The position numbers and the translations under genes were made by a program. Under the pieces are notes generated by a model that ran no database searches, had not been told where the DNA came from, and saw only the letters and a program-made list of their open reading frames with translations. Below are positions 18,623-26,980 of a stretch of 56,758 nt of DNA, one piece after another. Positions within the stretch are counted from its first letter, which is position 1, and every line of letters starts with the position of its first letter. Source of the stretch: Nocardia vinacea NBRC 16497 (lineage in GTDB: Bacteria; Actinomycetota; Actinomycetes; Mycobacteriales; Mycobacteriaceae); contig NZ_BAGN01000084.1 in assembly GCF_000308835.1 (NCBI RefSeq), positions 1 through 56,758 of the forward strand. Direction: 5' to 3'.

Positions 18623-19900
18623 CTAATCCGTGGAGTCGTACCGCAGGGCGTGTTCGGATGCGCAGATCTCATCGATTCCGGTAACGATGTCGCGCAACAG
18701 TTCTGAGGGCAGCGCCGAGGGCCGCAAACGGCAGGTGAAGGTGATCAGTCCGTGGTCCTCGACCGCGAGTCCGCGCGCTTGCGCCTCCTCACGCAGGTAC
18801 TTCGAGCGCACGCCGTAGGTCATCGCGGAGATGACGGTGAAGCATCCGGTCCGCTCCCGGTGTCCAGCAAACAAATCGTGCAGTCTGTAGAAAACCGAGG
18901 CATAGGTCGACAGCGGCGCGAAAATCGCGACACGGTAAGCGGGTCCGCGTTCGGAGGAGCTGATGACCGTGTCGGCCAGATATTCCGCATCGCGCAGTGT
19001 CAGCACTTTCGGGGCGAACATGAGCGCGCCCGCCGCGGCATTGCGCACCGGCGCACCCGCGCGGCCGCCCGCGGCAGAGGCGATGACGCCCAACGACTTC
19101 CTCGTCTTGGTGCCGACCTCACGGCGCGCCCGCAGTGAGCGGGTGGGCGTGGTGGGGTAGAGGCTCGACCACTGACCGAACCGCACGGTCCCCAACTGCA
19201 CATGGCCGGTGCCGACCGGGCGCGAAACCTTCAGCGGCGCGGTATCGACCCAACGACCGACCTGCAGTGCGACATTGCCGGGCCGGGCGATTTCGGCGTA
19301 TGCGTGTTCGACGAAGGAGTCGAAGTCCAGGAAGCGGTCGGCGTCGGTGGTGAGCCAGGTGTGATCCTTGTCGATATCGACCGCATCGAGGGTGAGCGCG
19401 GTGATGATGCCCGCGCGTCCGCCCGCGCCGAGGATCCGGTGGAAGCGCTCGGTGTGGTGGTTGCGACCGCAGGTGCCGATGCGTCCGTCCGGATCGACGT
19501 ACTCCAGGTCCACGATCTGATCGATGAACATGCCGTACTTGTGCGATGCCGTGCTGACACCGCCGACGGAGGCGAAACCGCCCGCGGTGATATCGCGGTG
19601 GTCGCCGACGATCGGCAGACCGAGGCCGTGTGCGCCGAGGCGCCGATCGATATCGGAGAGTTTGGCGCCCGCCTGCACGCGCACGGTGCGTCTGCCGAGG
19701 TTGATATCGAGCACCGCATTCATCTTTCGCAGCGAGACCACCGCGCGCGGATCGGGTAACGACAGACCATCGTCGATCGGTTCGCCGCCACGCACCGTGA
19801 GGTTTTCCGCGCGACCGCGTGAATTCCGCACCGTACGAACGACATCCGCGGTGTCACGAGGTAGATATTCTTCGGCGGCGACAGTGTGCGGCGTGCTCAT
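18623..19900 (-). CDS. FAD-binding oxidoreductase (FAD_binding_4 / VAO-like)
   Basis: It encodes 425 residues from ATG 19900 (MSTPHTVAAEEYLPRDT). The N-terminal half is a PCMH-type FAD domain: the segments AVLDINLGRRTVRVQAGAKLSD, HGLGLPIVGDH, TAGGFASVGGVSTASHKYG and ILGAGGRAGIITALTL are typical. The usual glycine-rich flavin loop with a covalent histidine is not obvious (RGGEPIDDGLSL), so FAD is probably non-covalent. The C-terminal cap domain is not recognised. It lies 147 bp upstream of the SDR-like gene and 52 bp downstream of the PhoD gene. The substrate is unknown. Confidence 0.75.
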   Translation of the reverse strand: MSTPHTVAAEEYLPRDTADVVRTVRNSRGRAENLTVRGGEPIDDGLSLPDPRAVVSLRKMNAVLDINLGRRTVRVQAGAKLSDIDRRLGAHGLGLPIVGDHRDITAGGFASVGGVSTASHKYGMFIDQIVDLEYVDPDGRIGTCGRNHHTERFHRILGAGGRAGIITALTLDAVDIDKDHTWLTTDADRFLDFDSFVEHAYAEIARPGNVALQVGRWVDTAPLKVSRPVGTGHVQLGTVRFGQWSSLYPTTPTRSLRARREVGTKTRKSLGVIASAAGGRAGAPVRNAAAGALMFAPKVLTLRDAEYLADTVISSSERGPAYRVAIFAPLSTYASVFYRLHDLFAGHRERTGCFTVISAMTYGVRSKYLREEAQARGLAVEDHGLITFTCRLRPSALPSELLRDIVTGIDEICASEHALRYDSTD

Positions 19901-19952
19901 GGACCGAAAGCTAACCACAGCGCGGCCTCCGATGCTCGTTCGATCTCTACGG

Positions 19953-21512
19953 TTACCGGACCGGCGGCGCCAGCCGCTGGCTGAACAGGACGGATCCGGT
20001 CGCATCGCACAGGTTGACCGTCAGTTCCCTTGACTTGCCATCGATCAGCACCTCACCGAAATGTTGGAAGCTGTCCAGCGGTGAGGCGTTCTGAACGGCA
20101 GGCGCGTGCACGAAGACCGCCTCCGGACCGAAGGTGCCGTCGAGCGGATTCGGGCCGAACGCACCGGCGTTCAGCGGTCCGGACACGAACTCCCAGAACT
20201 CGTCGAAGTCGGTGAAGGCGGCGCGCTCGGGCGAATAGTGGTGGGCCGCGGTGTAGTGCACGTCCGCGGTCAGCCAGACCACGCCGCCCACCTTGTTCGC
20301 CTTGATCGCCGAGAGTACTCGAGCGATTTCGGTTTCCCGGCCGGACGGGGCGCCGTTGTCGCCATTGGCGGGGCCCTCGTATGCCGTGACTTTTTGTTCA
20401 CCGTCCTTGACGACAAGGCCGAGCGGTAGGTCGTTGGCGACAATTTTCCAGGTGGCCTTGGAATCGCGCAGACCCTCGATGAGCCACTTCGTCTGCTCCG
20501 GACCGAAAATGCGACCGCTGGGTCCGTTGTCGATGTCGTTGGTGTCCTTATAGGTCCGCATATCCAGGACGAAGATGTCCAGCAGCGGGCCGTAAGAGAT
20601 CTTGCGGTAGAGGCGGCTGTCGACCGCCTCCTTGGGCTCCAATGGCATCCACTCGTGGAAGGCCTGCCAGGAGCGCGTCGCGAGGGCGTCCATGCTGCGC
20701 TCGCTGTAGCCCTTGGTCTCGGCGACCAGGCCGCCGTGATACCAGTTGTTGACGGTTTCGTGGTCGTCCCACTGGACCACCTGGGCGACCGAGGTATTGA
20801 AGCGGCGGTAGTTCTGGTCGGACAGGTTGTAGGCATAGTTGCCGCGGAACTGGTCCAGGGTCTGCGCGACAGCGCTTTTCGCCTCGGAGACGGTATTGCG
20901 CCAGATCCGGCCGTCGGGCAGCGTCACCGATTCCTGCAGCGGGCCGTCGGCGTAGATCGAATCGCCGGAGTGGATGAACAGGTGCGGGTCGCGCGCGGCC
21001 ATGGCGGAGAAGATCCTCATACCGCCGAGTTCGGGGTTGATGCCGTAGCCCTGGCCGGCCACATCACCGGACCACTGCAGCTTGATATCGGACGCGCCGG
21101 TGGGCACGGTGCGGAACACACCGGTAATCGGTTCGGAGGCGGCGCCGTCCTCGCCTTCGAGGGTGACCCGGTAATGCACCTGCTGGCCGGCGGGCAGACC
21201 GTTGACGCGCACGCGTCCGGTGCCGTCGGAGGCCGGGGTCAGCATCGGACCGGTGAATCGTTTGGCATCGGTGAAGGATTCGGTGGCCGCGGTCTCCACG
21301 ATCAGCTTCGCGGGCTGATCGGAACGCGCCCAGATCAGCGCGCCGTCGGTGCGCGGATCGCCCACCGCGACGCCGTGGGTGAGTTTCGGGCGCGGACGGA
21401 CCAGTGTGGGCCCGTCGTTCGAGCAGCCGGCGAGTGCGGGGACAGCGACGAGACCGAGGGCGGAGGTGCGCAGCAGCGTGCGCCGGGAGATGCCGAAGTC
21501 CGAACCAGTCAT
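19953..21512 (-). CDS. phoD: PhoD-family alkaline phosphatase, Tat-exported lipoprotein
   Basis: It encodes 519 residues. The N terminus has a twin-arginine motif, ISRRTLLRTSALGLVAV, ending in lipobox LAGC, so the folded protein should be exported by Tat and anchored by lipid. A fibronectin-like N-terminal domain is followed by the metallophosphatase fold: HSGDSIYADGP, QWDDHETVNNWYH, and WLTADVHYTAAHHYSPE supply Asp, Asn and His metal ligands. PhoD enzymes use Fe/Ca and hydrolyse phosphate mono- and diesters. ATG 21512 has AAGGTGG upstream. No Pho-box was confirmed. Confidence 0.88.
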   Translation of the reverse strand: MTGSDFGISRRTLLRTSALGLVAVPALAGCSNDGPTLVRPRPKLTHGVAVGDPRTDGALIWARSDQPAKLIVETAATESFTDAKRFTGPMLTPASDGTGRVRVNGLPAGQQVHYRVTLEGEDGAASEPITGVFRTVPTGASDIKLQWSGDVAGQGYGINPELGGMRIFSAMAARDPHLFIHSGDSIYADGPLQESVTLPDGRIWRNTVSEAKSAVAQTLDQFRGNYAYNLSDQNYRRFNTSVAQVVQWDDHETVNNWYHGGLVAETKGYSERSMDALATRSWQAFHEWMPLEPKEAVDSRLYRKISYGPLLDIFVLDMRTYKDTNDIDNGPSGRIFGPEQTKWLIEGLRDSKATWKIVANDLPLGLVVKDGEQKVTAYEGPANGDNGAPSGRETEIARVLSAIKANKVGGVVWLTADVHYTAAHHYSPERAAFTDFDEFWEFVSGPLNAGAFGPNPLDGTFGPEAVFVHAPAVQNASPLDSFQHFGEVLIDGKSRELTVNLCDATGSVLFSQRLAPPVR

Positions 21513-21585
21513 TGGCCCACCTTGGCGCAGGGAGTCCAACACCATGTGAACTCCCATCGTCGGCTCGGCCAACAGGCGCCCGGTA

Positions 21586-22050
21586 TCAGCTGCGCGGTCG
21601 GAGTTCGATGATCGGGATGAGCCGGTCGGTCTTCTTCTGGTAGCCGAGATAGCGCGGTTGCACAGCGGTGATCTGCTTCCATGCCTGCGCACGCCGTTCC
21701 TCGTCCAGCTGCTCGGCCGTGACGTGGTACTTCGTACCGCCCACCTCGGCCCACACCTGATCCGGATGCGCGGCGATATTGTGATACCAGCCCGGATGTT
21801 GGATCGCGCCGCCCATGGAGGCGACGATCAGCCAGCCGCCGTCATCGGCCGCAAACCGGCTCACCGTCACCCGACGTTCCTGACCGCTCTTAGCGCCGAC
21901 GGTGGTCAGATAGACCAGGTCCATCCCCATGAATCGGTCGTGGCGGAATCGGTGATATCGCTCCATCGCCCGGATGAGGAAACGGAACACCGGATTGGGT
22001 GACGGCGGTCGGGATCCCCGGGTCCCCGGTGGAATCTTCTGAAAACTCAT
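21586..22050 (-). CDS. Deazaflavin-dependent nitroreductase family protein (DUF385)
   Basis: It encodes 154 residues from ATG 22050 (GGGAG upstream). The split-barrel F420-binding pattern is visible: LTTVGAKSGQERRVTV, DDGGWLIVASMGGAIQHPGWYHNIAAHPD and VWAEVGGTKYHV. The family includes M. tuberculosis Ddn, which reduces quinones and activates nitroimidazoles with F420H2. The N terminus FRFLIRAMERYHRFRHDRF may lie on the membrane. It is an isolated gene transcribed toward phoD. Confidence 0.85.
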   Translation of the reverse strand: MSFQKIPPGTRGSRPPSPNPVFRFLIRAMERYHRFRHDRFMGMDLVYLTTVGAKSGQERRVTVSRFAADDGGWLIVASMGGAIQHPGWYHNIAAHPDQVWAEVGGTKYHVTAEQLDEERRAQAWKQITAVQPRYLGYQKKTDRLIPIIELRPRS

Positions 22051-22133
22051 GATTCGCTCCCATACCGCTCGGAACTGTCTGCCTGACAGCATTCCACTTC
22101 GGTGATCATTTCGTGGCCGGACGCCAGATGACC

Positions 22134-22166
22134 GAAGACCCCGAACCCGGATGGTTCGGGGCCTTC
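22134..22166. terminator. Terminator of the qcrB2 operon
   Basis: Arms 22134-22146 and 22154-22166 (GAAGACCCCGAAC / GTTCGGGGCCTTC) pair at 12 of 13 positions around a 7-nt loop. On the minus strand it follows the 75-codon gene by 12 nt. Confidence 0.75.
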
Positions 22167-22178
22167 TGGTGCGAACCC

Positions 22179-22406
22179 TCAGATGGTGTTGTCGCAGAGG
22201 ATTTCGAATGCGCGGACGGCGTCTTCCGGGAAGACCAGTACCCGGTGTCGGGCGGGCTGAGCCGGGCCGATGGTGGCGCGGATCCCGTTGTCGCGCAACA
22301 GGTCGCGGACCGTGCGGGCGGTGGCTTCGGCGGCCACCGTCGCGGCCGCGACGAGCAGGCCGTAGTCCTCGGTAGCCGGCTCATGCGAGCGCGTGAGCCA
22401 CATCAT
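22179..22406 (-). CDS. 75-residue DUF2007-like protein coupled to qcrB2
   Basis: Its ATG overlaps the qcrB2 stop (ATGA), so translation is coupled. The sequence has an Ala-rich helix ([21 protein letters not shown]) and a strand pattern ending [20 protein letters not shown], which resembles the small DUF2007 signal-transducing fold; I am not certain of that assignment. It has no signal peptide or membrane span. It is found only with the second cytochrome b gene here, so a regulatory or assembly role for that protein is a guess. Confidence 0.7.
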   Translation of the reverse strand: MMWLTRSHEPATEDYGLLVAAATVAAEATARTVRDLLRDNGIRATIGPAQPARHRVLVFPEDAVRAFEILCDNTI

Positions 22407-24025
22407 GGGGTGTGCCTTTCGCCGTCGGTGATTCGGTCCTGGTACTGCTGCAGCACGGCGAGCTGTTTGCGTTCCTCGGCGTGCTCGATCTCGAAGTATC
22501 GCTCGGATTCCGCCACGGGATCGGGTCGCAGGAAGCTGCCGGTGCCCGGTTTGCCCGCCGAACCGAGTTTGTTCATCTTCTTCGGGATCGCCGCGCCCTG
22601 GTAGACCAGCGGCACCGGATGGCCGTGCTCGTCGACCGGTCCGAGCGCCTGGTGCACCTCGACGTACTCACCGTGCGGCAGTCGCTTGATTATGCCCGTC
22701 TCGATGCCGTGCTCCAGCACCGCCCGGTCGCTGCGCTGCAGACCGATGCAGAACCTATAGGTGATGAAGTACGCGATCGGCGGTGCGATCAACAGGCCGA
22801 TGCGGCCCATCCAGGTGGTGGCATTGAGCGAGATGTCGAACTTCAACGCGATGATGTCATTGACACAGCTGAGCGTCAGCACCAGATAGAAGGTGATCGC
22901 CATCGCGCCGATTCCGCTGCGCACCGGCACATCTCGCGGCCGCTGCAACAGATTGTGGGCCGCGTAATCCTTGGTGAGCCGCTTCTCGATCCACGGGTAG
23001 GCGGGCAGGATCACGAGCACCAGGCCCATCACCAGGGCAACCCAGAATGCCGCCGGGATGGTGTAGTTGCCGAGGTATATCTCCCACGGCGGCATGAGCC
23101 GGGCCAGGCCGTCGGTCCACATCATGTAGAAGTCCGGTTGTGAACCCGCTGACACCTGCGCCGGGTTGTAGGGGCCGAGTTCCCAGATCGGATTGATCTG
23201 GAATACCCCGCCCATGATCGACACCGTCGCGAGGGTGAACATGAAGAACGCGCCCTGGTCCGCGGCGAAGACCGGCACGATGCGCGCACCGATGACATTG
23301 TGCTCGGTGCGCCCCGGTCCCGGGAATTGCGTGTGCTTCTGATACCAGACCAGCGCGATATGCGCGGCGATCAGCGCGAGCATGATGCCGGGGAACAGCA
23401 GCACATGTGTGATGAACAGGCGCGGAATCAGCACCTCACCCGGAAATTCGCCGCCGAAAAGGGCGAAGTGGATCCAGGTTCCGACGATCGGGATGCTCAT
23501 CGTGATCCCGCCGAGCGGTGAACGCAGGCCGGTGCCCGACAGCAGATCGTCGGGCAGGCTGTAGCCGAAGTAACCCTCGAACATGGCCAGGACCAACAGG
23601 GTCGAGCCGATCACCCAATTCGCTTCGCGCGGTTTGCGGAACGCGCCGGTGAAGAAGATCCGCAGGCAGTGCACGATGATCGCGGCCAGGAACATCAGTG
23701 CGGCCCAATGGTGTACCTGCCGGACGAACAGACCGCCGCGCACCTCGAACGAAATGTCCAGGGAGCTGGCATAAGCCGCCGACATGTGCACGCCGCGCAG
23801 CGGTTGGTACGCACCGTCGTAGACCACTTCCGTCATCGACGGATCGAAGTACAGCGTCAGGTAGATGCCCGAGATCAGCAGAATGATGAAGCTGTACAAG
23901 GCGATCTCGCCGAGCAGGAAGGCCCAGTGCGTCGGGAAGACCTTGTTGATCGAACGTTTCACGAAGGCCGCGGCGCGGTACCGCTCGTCCGCGGCGTCGG
24001 CATGCTGCGCCGCCTTCGAGCTCAT
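22403..24025 (-). CDS. Second cytochrome b subunit of the bc1 complex (qcrB paralogue)
   Basis: This 540-residue protein is closely similar along its whole length to the canonical QcrB at 43034-44659. Heme-ligand histidines are kept ([33 protein letters not shown]), as is the quinol-site segment [19 protein letters not shown]. There are 8 or more membrane helices and the usual actinobacterial cytosolic tail. Differences cluster at the C terminus ([11 protein letters not shown] against [11 protein letters not shown]) and in loops. No qcrA or qcrC accompanies it. It sits between a 20-codon mini-ORF and a 75-codon gene, each with a 4-bp overlap. It may replace QcrB under some condition. Confidence 0.93.
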   Translation of the reverse strand: MSSKAAQHADAADERYRAAAFVKRSINKVFPTHWAFLLGEIALYSFIILLISGIYLTLYFDPSMTEVVYDGAYQPLRGVHMSAAYASSLDISFEVRGGLFVRQVHHWAALMFLAAIIVHCLRIFFTGAFRKPREANWVIGSTLLVLAMFEGYFGYSLPDDLLSGTGLRSPLGGITMSIPIVGTWIHFALFGGEFPGEVLIPRLFITHVLLFPGIMLALIAAHIALVWYQKHTQFPGPGRTEHNVIGARIVPVFAADQGAFFMFTLATVSIMGGVFQINPIWELGPYNPAQVSAGSQPDFYMMWTDGLARLMPPWEIYLGNYTIPAAFWVALVMGLVLVILPAYPWIEKRLTKDYAAHNLLQRPRDVPVRSGIGAMAITFYLVLTLSCVNDIIALKFDISLNATTWMGRIGLLIAPPIAYFITYRFCIGLQRSDRAVLEHGIETGIIKRLPHGEYVEVHQALGPVDEHGHPVPLVYQGAAIPKKMNKLGSAGKPGTGSFLRPDPVAESERYFEIEHAEERKQLAVLQQYQDRITDGERHTP

Positions 24026-24084
24026 CGCGGGCTCCCGTCCGAGCCGAGTGGTGCCACCTCGTAGCGAATGAACAGCACAGGCAT
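24022..24084 (-). CDS. 20-codon leader ORF coupled to qcrB2
   Basis: ATG 24084 lies 6 nt after AAGGAG and encodes [20 protein letters not shown]; its TGA overlaps the qcrB2 ATG. An in-frame ATG at 24090 abuts the Shine-Dalgarno and would add two residues. Because qcrB2 has no other ribosome-binding site in the right place, the mini-ORF probably feeds ribosomes to it. The peptide has no recognised family. Confidence 0.55.
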   Translation of the reverse strand: MPVLFIRYEVAPLGSDGSPR

Positions 24085-24189
24085 TGTCATCTCCTTCTCG
24101 ATCGACAGCCGGCTACGCATAAGACGGTCGAGCGGTCCGAAACGTGACGGCCTGGATGCGAGAGGTACTACCGTGTGACGTAGATCTCG

Positions 24190-25065
24190 TCAGGGCTCGG
24201 GGAGTTCGTTCAATGCGGCGAGGAAGTCGTCCGTCGGATAGATGCAGAGCGATTCACCGGTGTGCTGCGTGGCGGCGGCCAGCTCGATGGTGCCACCGTG
24301 CCACCAATAGACATCCTGACTGACGGGCCACGGGCGCTGCGTGTAATCGAGCACCGCGACCTGGGCCAGCACCGTGGTGGCCTGGACCACCTCGAGATTC
24401 GCCACCGGGTGCGCGTAGATATGGCGCTGCGACGGCACCACGAATACCGCCCCCGCCGGTCCGACCACCGGATACACGTCGAGCCAGCACGCGTGCGCGG
24501 TGATGTAGTCGGAGATGCCGCACAGCATCGTGATTTCGACGCCGTCGGCGCTCGGCGTATCGATCTGGTGAGTGAGCACATCCAATGGACCGTCGCTGCG
24601 GGTGTTCTGCTCGGCGAGGGCGAACAGGTCGTATTCGTCGATCGGCCACTGCCGCAGCATCGGATAGGTGACCGGAGCCATGGTGTGCACCTGATCGATC
24701 AGTACCCGCTGGATCAGCCCGGGCGCGACCTGGCGACGCACCACATCCGGCGCACCGCCGTGCCCGGAGTAGAGCCGAGTCCGTATGAGCCCCTGCATCA
24801 TCGCGAAGTCGTCGGTATCGAGCGGATCGCTGTCGACCTCCAGATCGACCAGCCCGGTGCTCAGATAGTCCGCCACCAATGCCGGCCACTGATCCGGCGG
24901 CTCATCCGCGGCCATCCGCCGCAAATTCGTCAACCCGACCATCACATCCCCCGCGGGCCCGGACAACATCACGTCATCGGCCGCCGCAACCCGGCACGAA
25001 TACCCCAACTGATGCGCCGCCGCCACGGCGAGAGACAACAACAGATCCGGCGCTACCTCCGACAC
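24190..25065 (-). CDS. Uncharacterised protein
   Basis: It encodes 291 residues from GTG 25065, which has GGGAG 5 nt upstream; a frame from 25095 is also open. There is no signal peptide and no membrane span. Its N-terminal third (LLLSLAVAAAHQLGYSCRVAAADDVMLSG) and the C-terminal half, rich in Trp and Tyr (YTQRPWPVSQDVYWWHGG), look like two alpha/beta repeats of a DUF1444-type or similar fold, but I cannot assign it. It lies between qcrB2 and the TrpF-like gene, all on the minus strand, with 164 and 287 bp gaps. Confidence 0.75.
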   Translation of the reverse strand: MSEVAPDLLLSLAVAAAHQLGYSCRVAAADDVMLSGPAGDVMVGLTNLRRMAADEPPDQWPALVADYLSTGLVDLEVDSDPLDTDDFAMMQGLIRTRLYSGHGGAPDVVRRQVAPGLIQRVLIDQVHTMAPVTYPMLRQWPIDEYDLFALAEQNTRSDGPLDVLTHQIDTPSADGVEITMLCGISDYITAHACWLDVYPVVGPAGAVFVVPSQRHIYAHPVANLEVVQATTVLAQVAVLDYTQRPWPVSQDVYWWHGGTIELAAATQHTGESLCIYPTDDFLAALNELPEP

Positions 25066-25352
25066 CGTGACTCCCTCGCTCGTCTTGCGGTGCACCAGCT
25101 TTCACCACACGCCCGCAGTTACCGCACTCGGAACACGTACCCCGTGATTGTGCCTCCCCGGTGAGACCCACACCCGGGTGTTGCCGAGATCGCCTATCCG
25201 CGAGACGCCACAGGCACGCGGTTAGTGGCGGGCGTTGCGGCGATCGGATGCCACGACCGCTGGGATCATCGGCCGCAACGAGGCCATTGTCGACACTGTG
25301 ATTGCGGGTAGCCATGTCACCGCGGCGACGCTGCTCGCCGGACCAGGGTGGC

Positions 25353-26033
25353 TCATGACCGTGCGACGCGAGGTACGACTGCCCCGTGCGCCGCTGCCGC
25401 GAACGCCGCACATGCGTCGGGATCTTTATCCCCGGTGGCAGTTTCGACTCCGCTATTGACGTCTACCGCGAACGGACGCACCCGTGCGATGGCGTCGGCG
25501 ATATTGTCCGGACCGAGACCACCGGCGAGGATCACCGGGCAGCCCAGTTCGTGCAGCGCTGTCACGACGGTCGCACCAACCGACCAGTCGTGGGTGCGGC
25601 CGGTGCCGCCCAAGCGGTCCGCGGTGCGTGAATCGAGCAGTACCGCATCGCAATCCGCGGCGGCCTGACGCGCGGTATCGACGGCCTCCGGTCCCGTGAC
25701 GTGCACCGCCTTGATGACCTTCCGGCCACCGGCGGTCTTGTGGACTTCACGAACGGTGTCGATGGTGACGAGCCCGTGAACCTGGATCGCATCCACCCCG
25801 ACTCGGTCGGCCAGGTCCACGATCGCGGCCGCGTCCTCGAGATGGGTGACCAGGACACGGGTGACGAACGGCGGAGCCAGGCGCGACAGCGCCGCCGCGC
25901 GCTCGGCATCGAGGGCATCTTCGCTGAAATGGGTGATCCCGGAGATCAATCCGATGGCGTCGGCACCGGCGGCCAGCGCGATCCGCAGATCGTCTTCGGA
26001 CCTGATCCCGCAAATCTTTGCGCGCACCGTCAC
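25353..26033 (-). CDS. TrpF-like phosphoribosylanthranilate isomerase family protein
   Basis: This 226-residue (beta/alpha)8 protein has the family's catalytic Cys in KICGIRSEDDL and Asp in VLLDSR, followed by GGTGRTHDW and the phosphate-binding VILAGGLGPDNIADAI with DVNSGVE. The usual N-terminal loop GFxFxxxSPR is instead GLISGITHFSED, so substrate binding differs. In mycobacteria and Streptomyces this step is done by the dual HisA/TrpF enzyme PriA, and a separate TrpF is normally missing. It is not next to trp genes; trpD is 12 kb away. It may be a true TrpF or serve another pathway. Confidence 0.75.
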   Translation of the reverse strand: MTVRAKICGIRSEDDLRIALAAGADAIGLISGITHFSEDALDAERAAALSRLAPPFVTRVLVTHLEDAAAIVDLADRVGVDAIQVHGLVTIDTVREVHKTAGGRKVIKAVHVTGPEAVDTARQAAADCDAVLLDSRTADRLGGTGRTHDWSVGATVVTALHELGCPVILAGGLGPDNIADAIARVRPFAVDVNSGVETATGDKDPDACAAFAAAAHGAVVPRVARS

Positions 26034-26076
26034 GACTCAACGATATGCGCCGGGCTGTGGAGCCGCCGAAACCGAA

Positions 26077-26105
26077 CGAGCCCGGTGCGTCGGGCACCGG
26101 GCTCG
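26077..26105. terminator. Terminator of plsC
   Basis: A perfect 12-bp stem (CGAGCCCGGTGC / GCACCGGGCTCG) with a 5-nt loop lies 16 nt after the plsC stop on the minus strand. Confidence 0.75.
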
Positions 26106-26120
26106 TGGAGGTGGAAGGGG

Positions 26121-26846
26121 CTAGCTGGCTGCCGTCTCCGGGATGCGGGTGGCTTCGGGGGCGGAACCGCTGGGGACGCCCTTCTTCAGGCTGGCGGCGT
26201 AGACGTCGACGTATTCCTGGCCGCCGAGCTGCATGAGTTCGTACATGACCTCATCGGTGACGGCACGCTCGACGAATCGGTTGCCGCCCATGCCTTCGTA
26301 GCGGGAGAAGTCGATGGGGGCACCGAATTTGACGGTCACCTTGTGGCGGCGCCAGCGGAACGGGCCGGGCGGGCTGACCTCGAAGGTGCCGATGACGGCG
26401 ACCGGGATGACGGGGACGCCGGTCTCGAGCGCGAGGCGGGCCAAGCCGGTCTTGCCCTTGTACAGGCGACCGTCGGGGGAGCGGGTGCCCTCCGGGTAGA
26501 GGCCGACGAGGTGACCCTTGTCGAGCAGTTTGCGTGCGGCAGTGAGCGCGTCCTCGGCCGCGGAGGCGCCGCTGCGGTCGATCGGGTACTGCCCGGTGGC
26601 GCTGAAGAAGAACTTCTGCAGCCGACCCTTGAAGCCGGGGGCGGTGAAGTACTCGGCCTTGGCGAGATAGCTGATCCGACGCGGGCTCATCAGGGGAGCG
26701 AACAACCAGTCCGAGAAGGAAAGGTGGTTCCCGGCCAGGATGGCCGGTCCGTCGGCGGGGATATGCTCCACGCCTTCGACCGTCGGACGGTTGTAGAGGT
26801 GCATGAACGGTCCCGGGAACAGGTACTTCAGCATCCAGTAGAGCAT
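26121..26846 (-). CDS. plsC: 1-acyl-sn-glycerol-3-phosphate acyltransferase
   Basis: The 241-residue membrane-associated acyltransferase makes phosphatidic acid. The catalytic NHxxxxD motif reads GNHLSFSDW near residue 40 and the glycerol-phosphate site reads LYPEGTRSPDGRLYKGKTG near 118. The N terminus is a short hydrophobic anchor (MLYWMLKYLFPGPF). It corresponds to Rv2182c in M. tuberculosis (recalled). Next upstream on the same strand, 134 bp away, is the glucokinase gene. Confidence 0.92.
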   Translation of the reverse strand: MLYWMLKYLFPGPFMHLYNRPTVEGVEHIPADGPAILAGNHLSFSDWLFAPLMSPRRISYLAKAEYFTAPGFKGRLQKFFFSATGQYPIDRSGASAAEDALTAARKLLDKGHLVGLYPEGTRSPDGRLYKGKTGLARLALETGVPVIPVAVIGTFEVSPPGPFRWRRHKVTVKFGAPIDFSRYEGMGGNRFVERAVTDEVMYELMQLGGQEYVDVYAASLKKGVPSGSAPEATRIPETAAS

Positions 26847-26980
26847 GGCGTCCTAACCCCCGCGGCCGGGATCGTTTACGCGTACAACCGTCAGTTGCCG
26901 ACTTTACCGCTGGGTATAGATCACATCCAAGCCGAGCGGCGTATCTCACCACATGTTCTCGAGTACTGATAACCGACCGC

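Noticed and set aside
17651..19900. DprE1/DprE2-like pair (FAD oxidase plus SDR)
   Set aside because: The FAD protein lacks the DprE1 signatures I know, and the SDR-like protein lacks the catalytic lysine, so I do not call it arabinan precursor synthesis.
17651..26033. Integrated phage or genomic island with attachment sites
   Set aside because: No integrase, tRNA target or direct-repeat boundaries were seen; the block is accessory, but there is no sign of site-specific integration.
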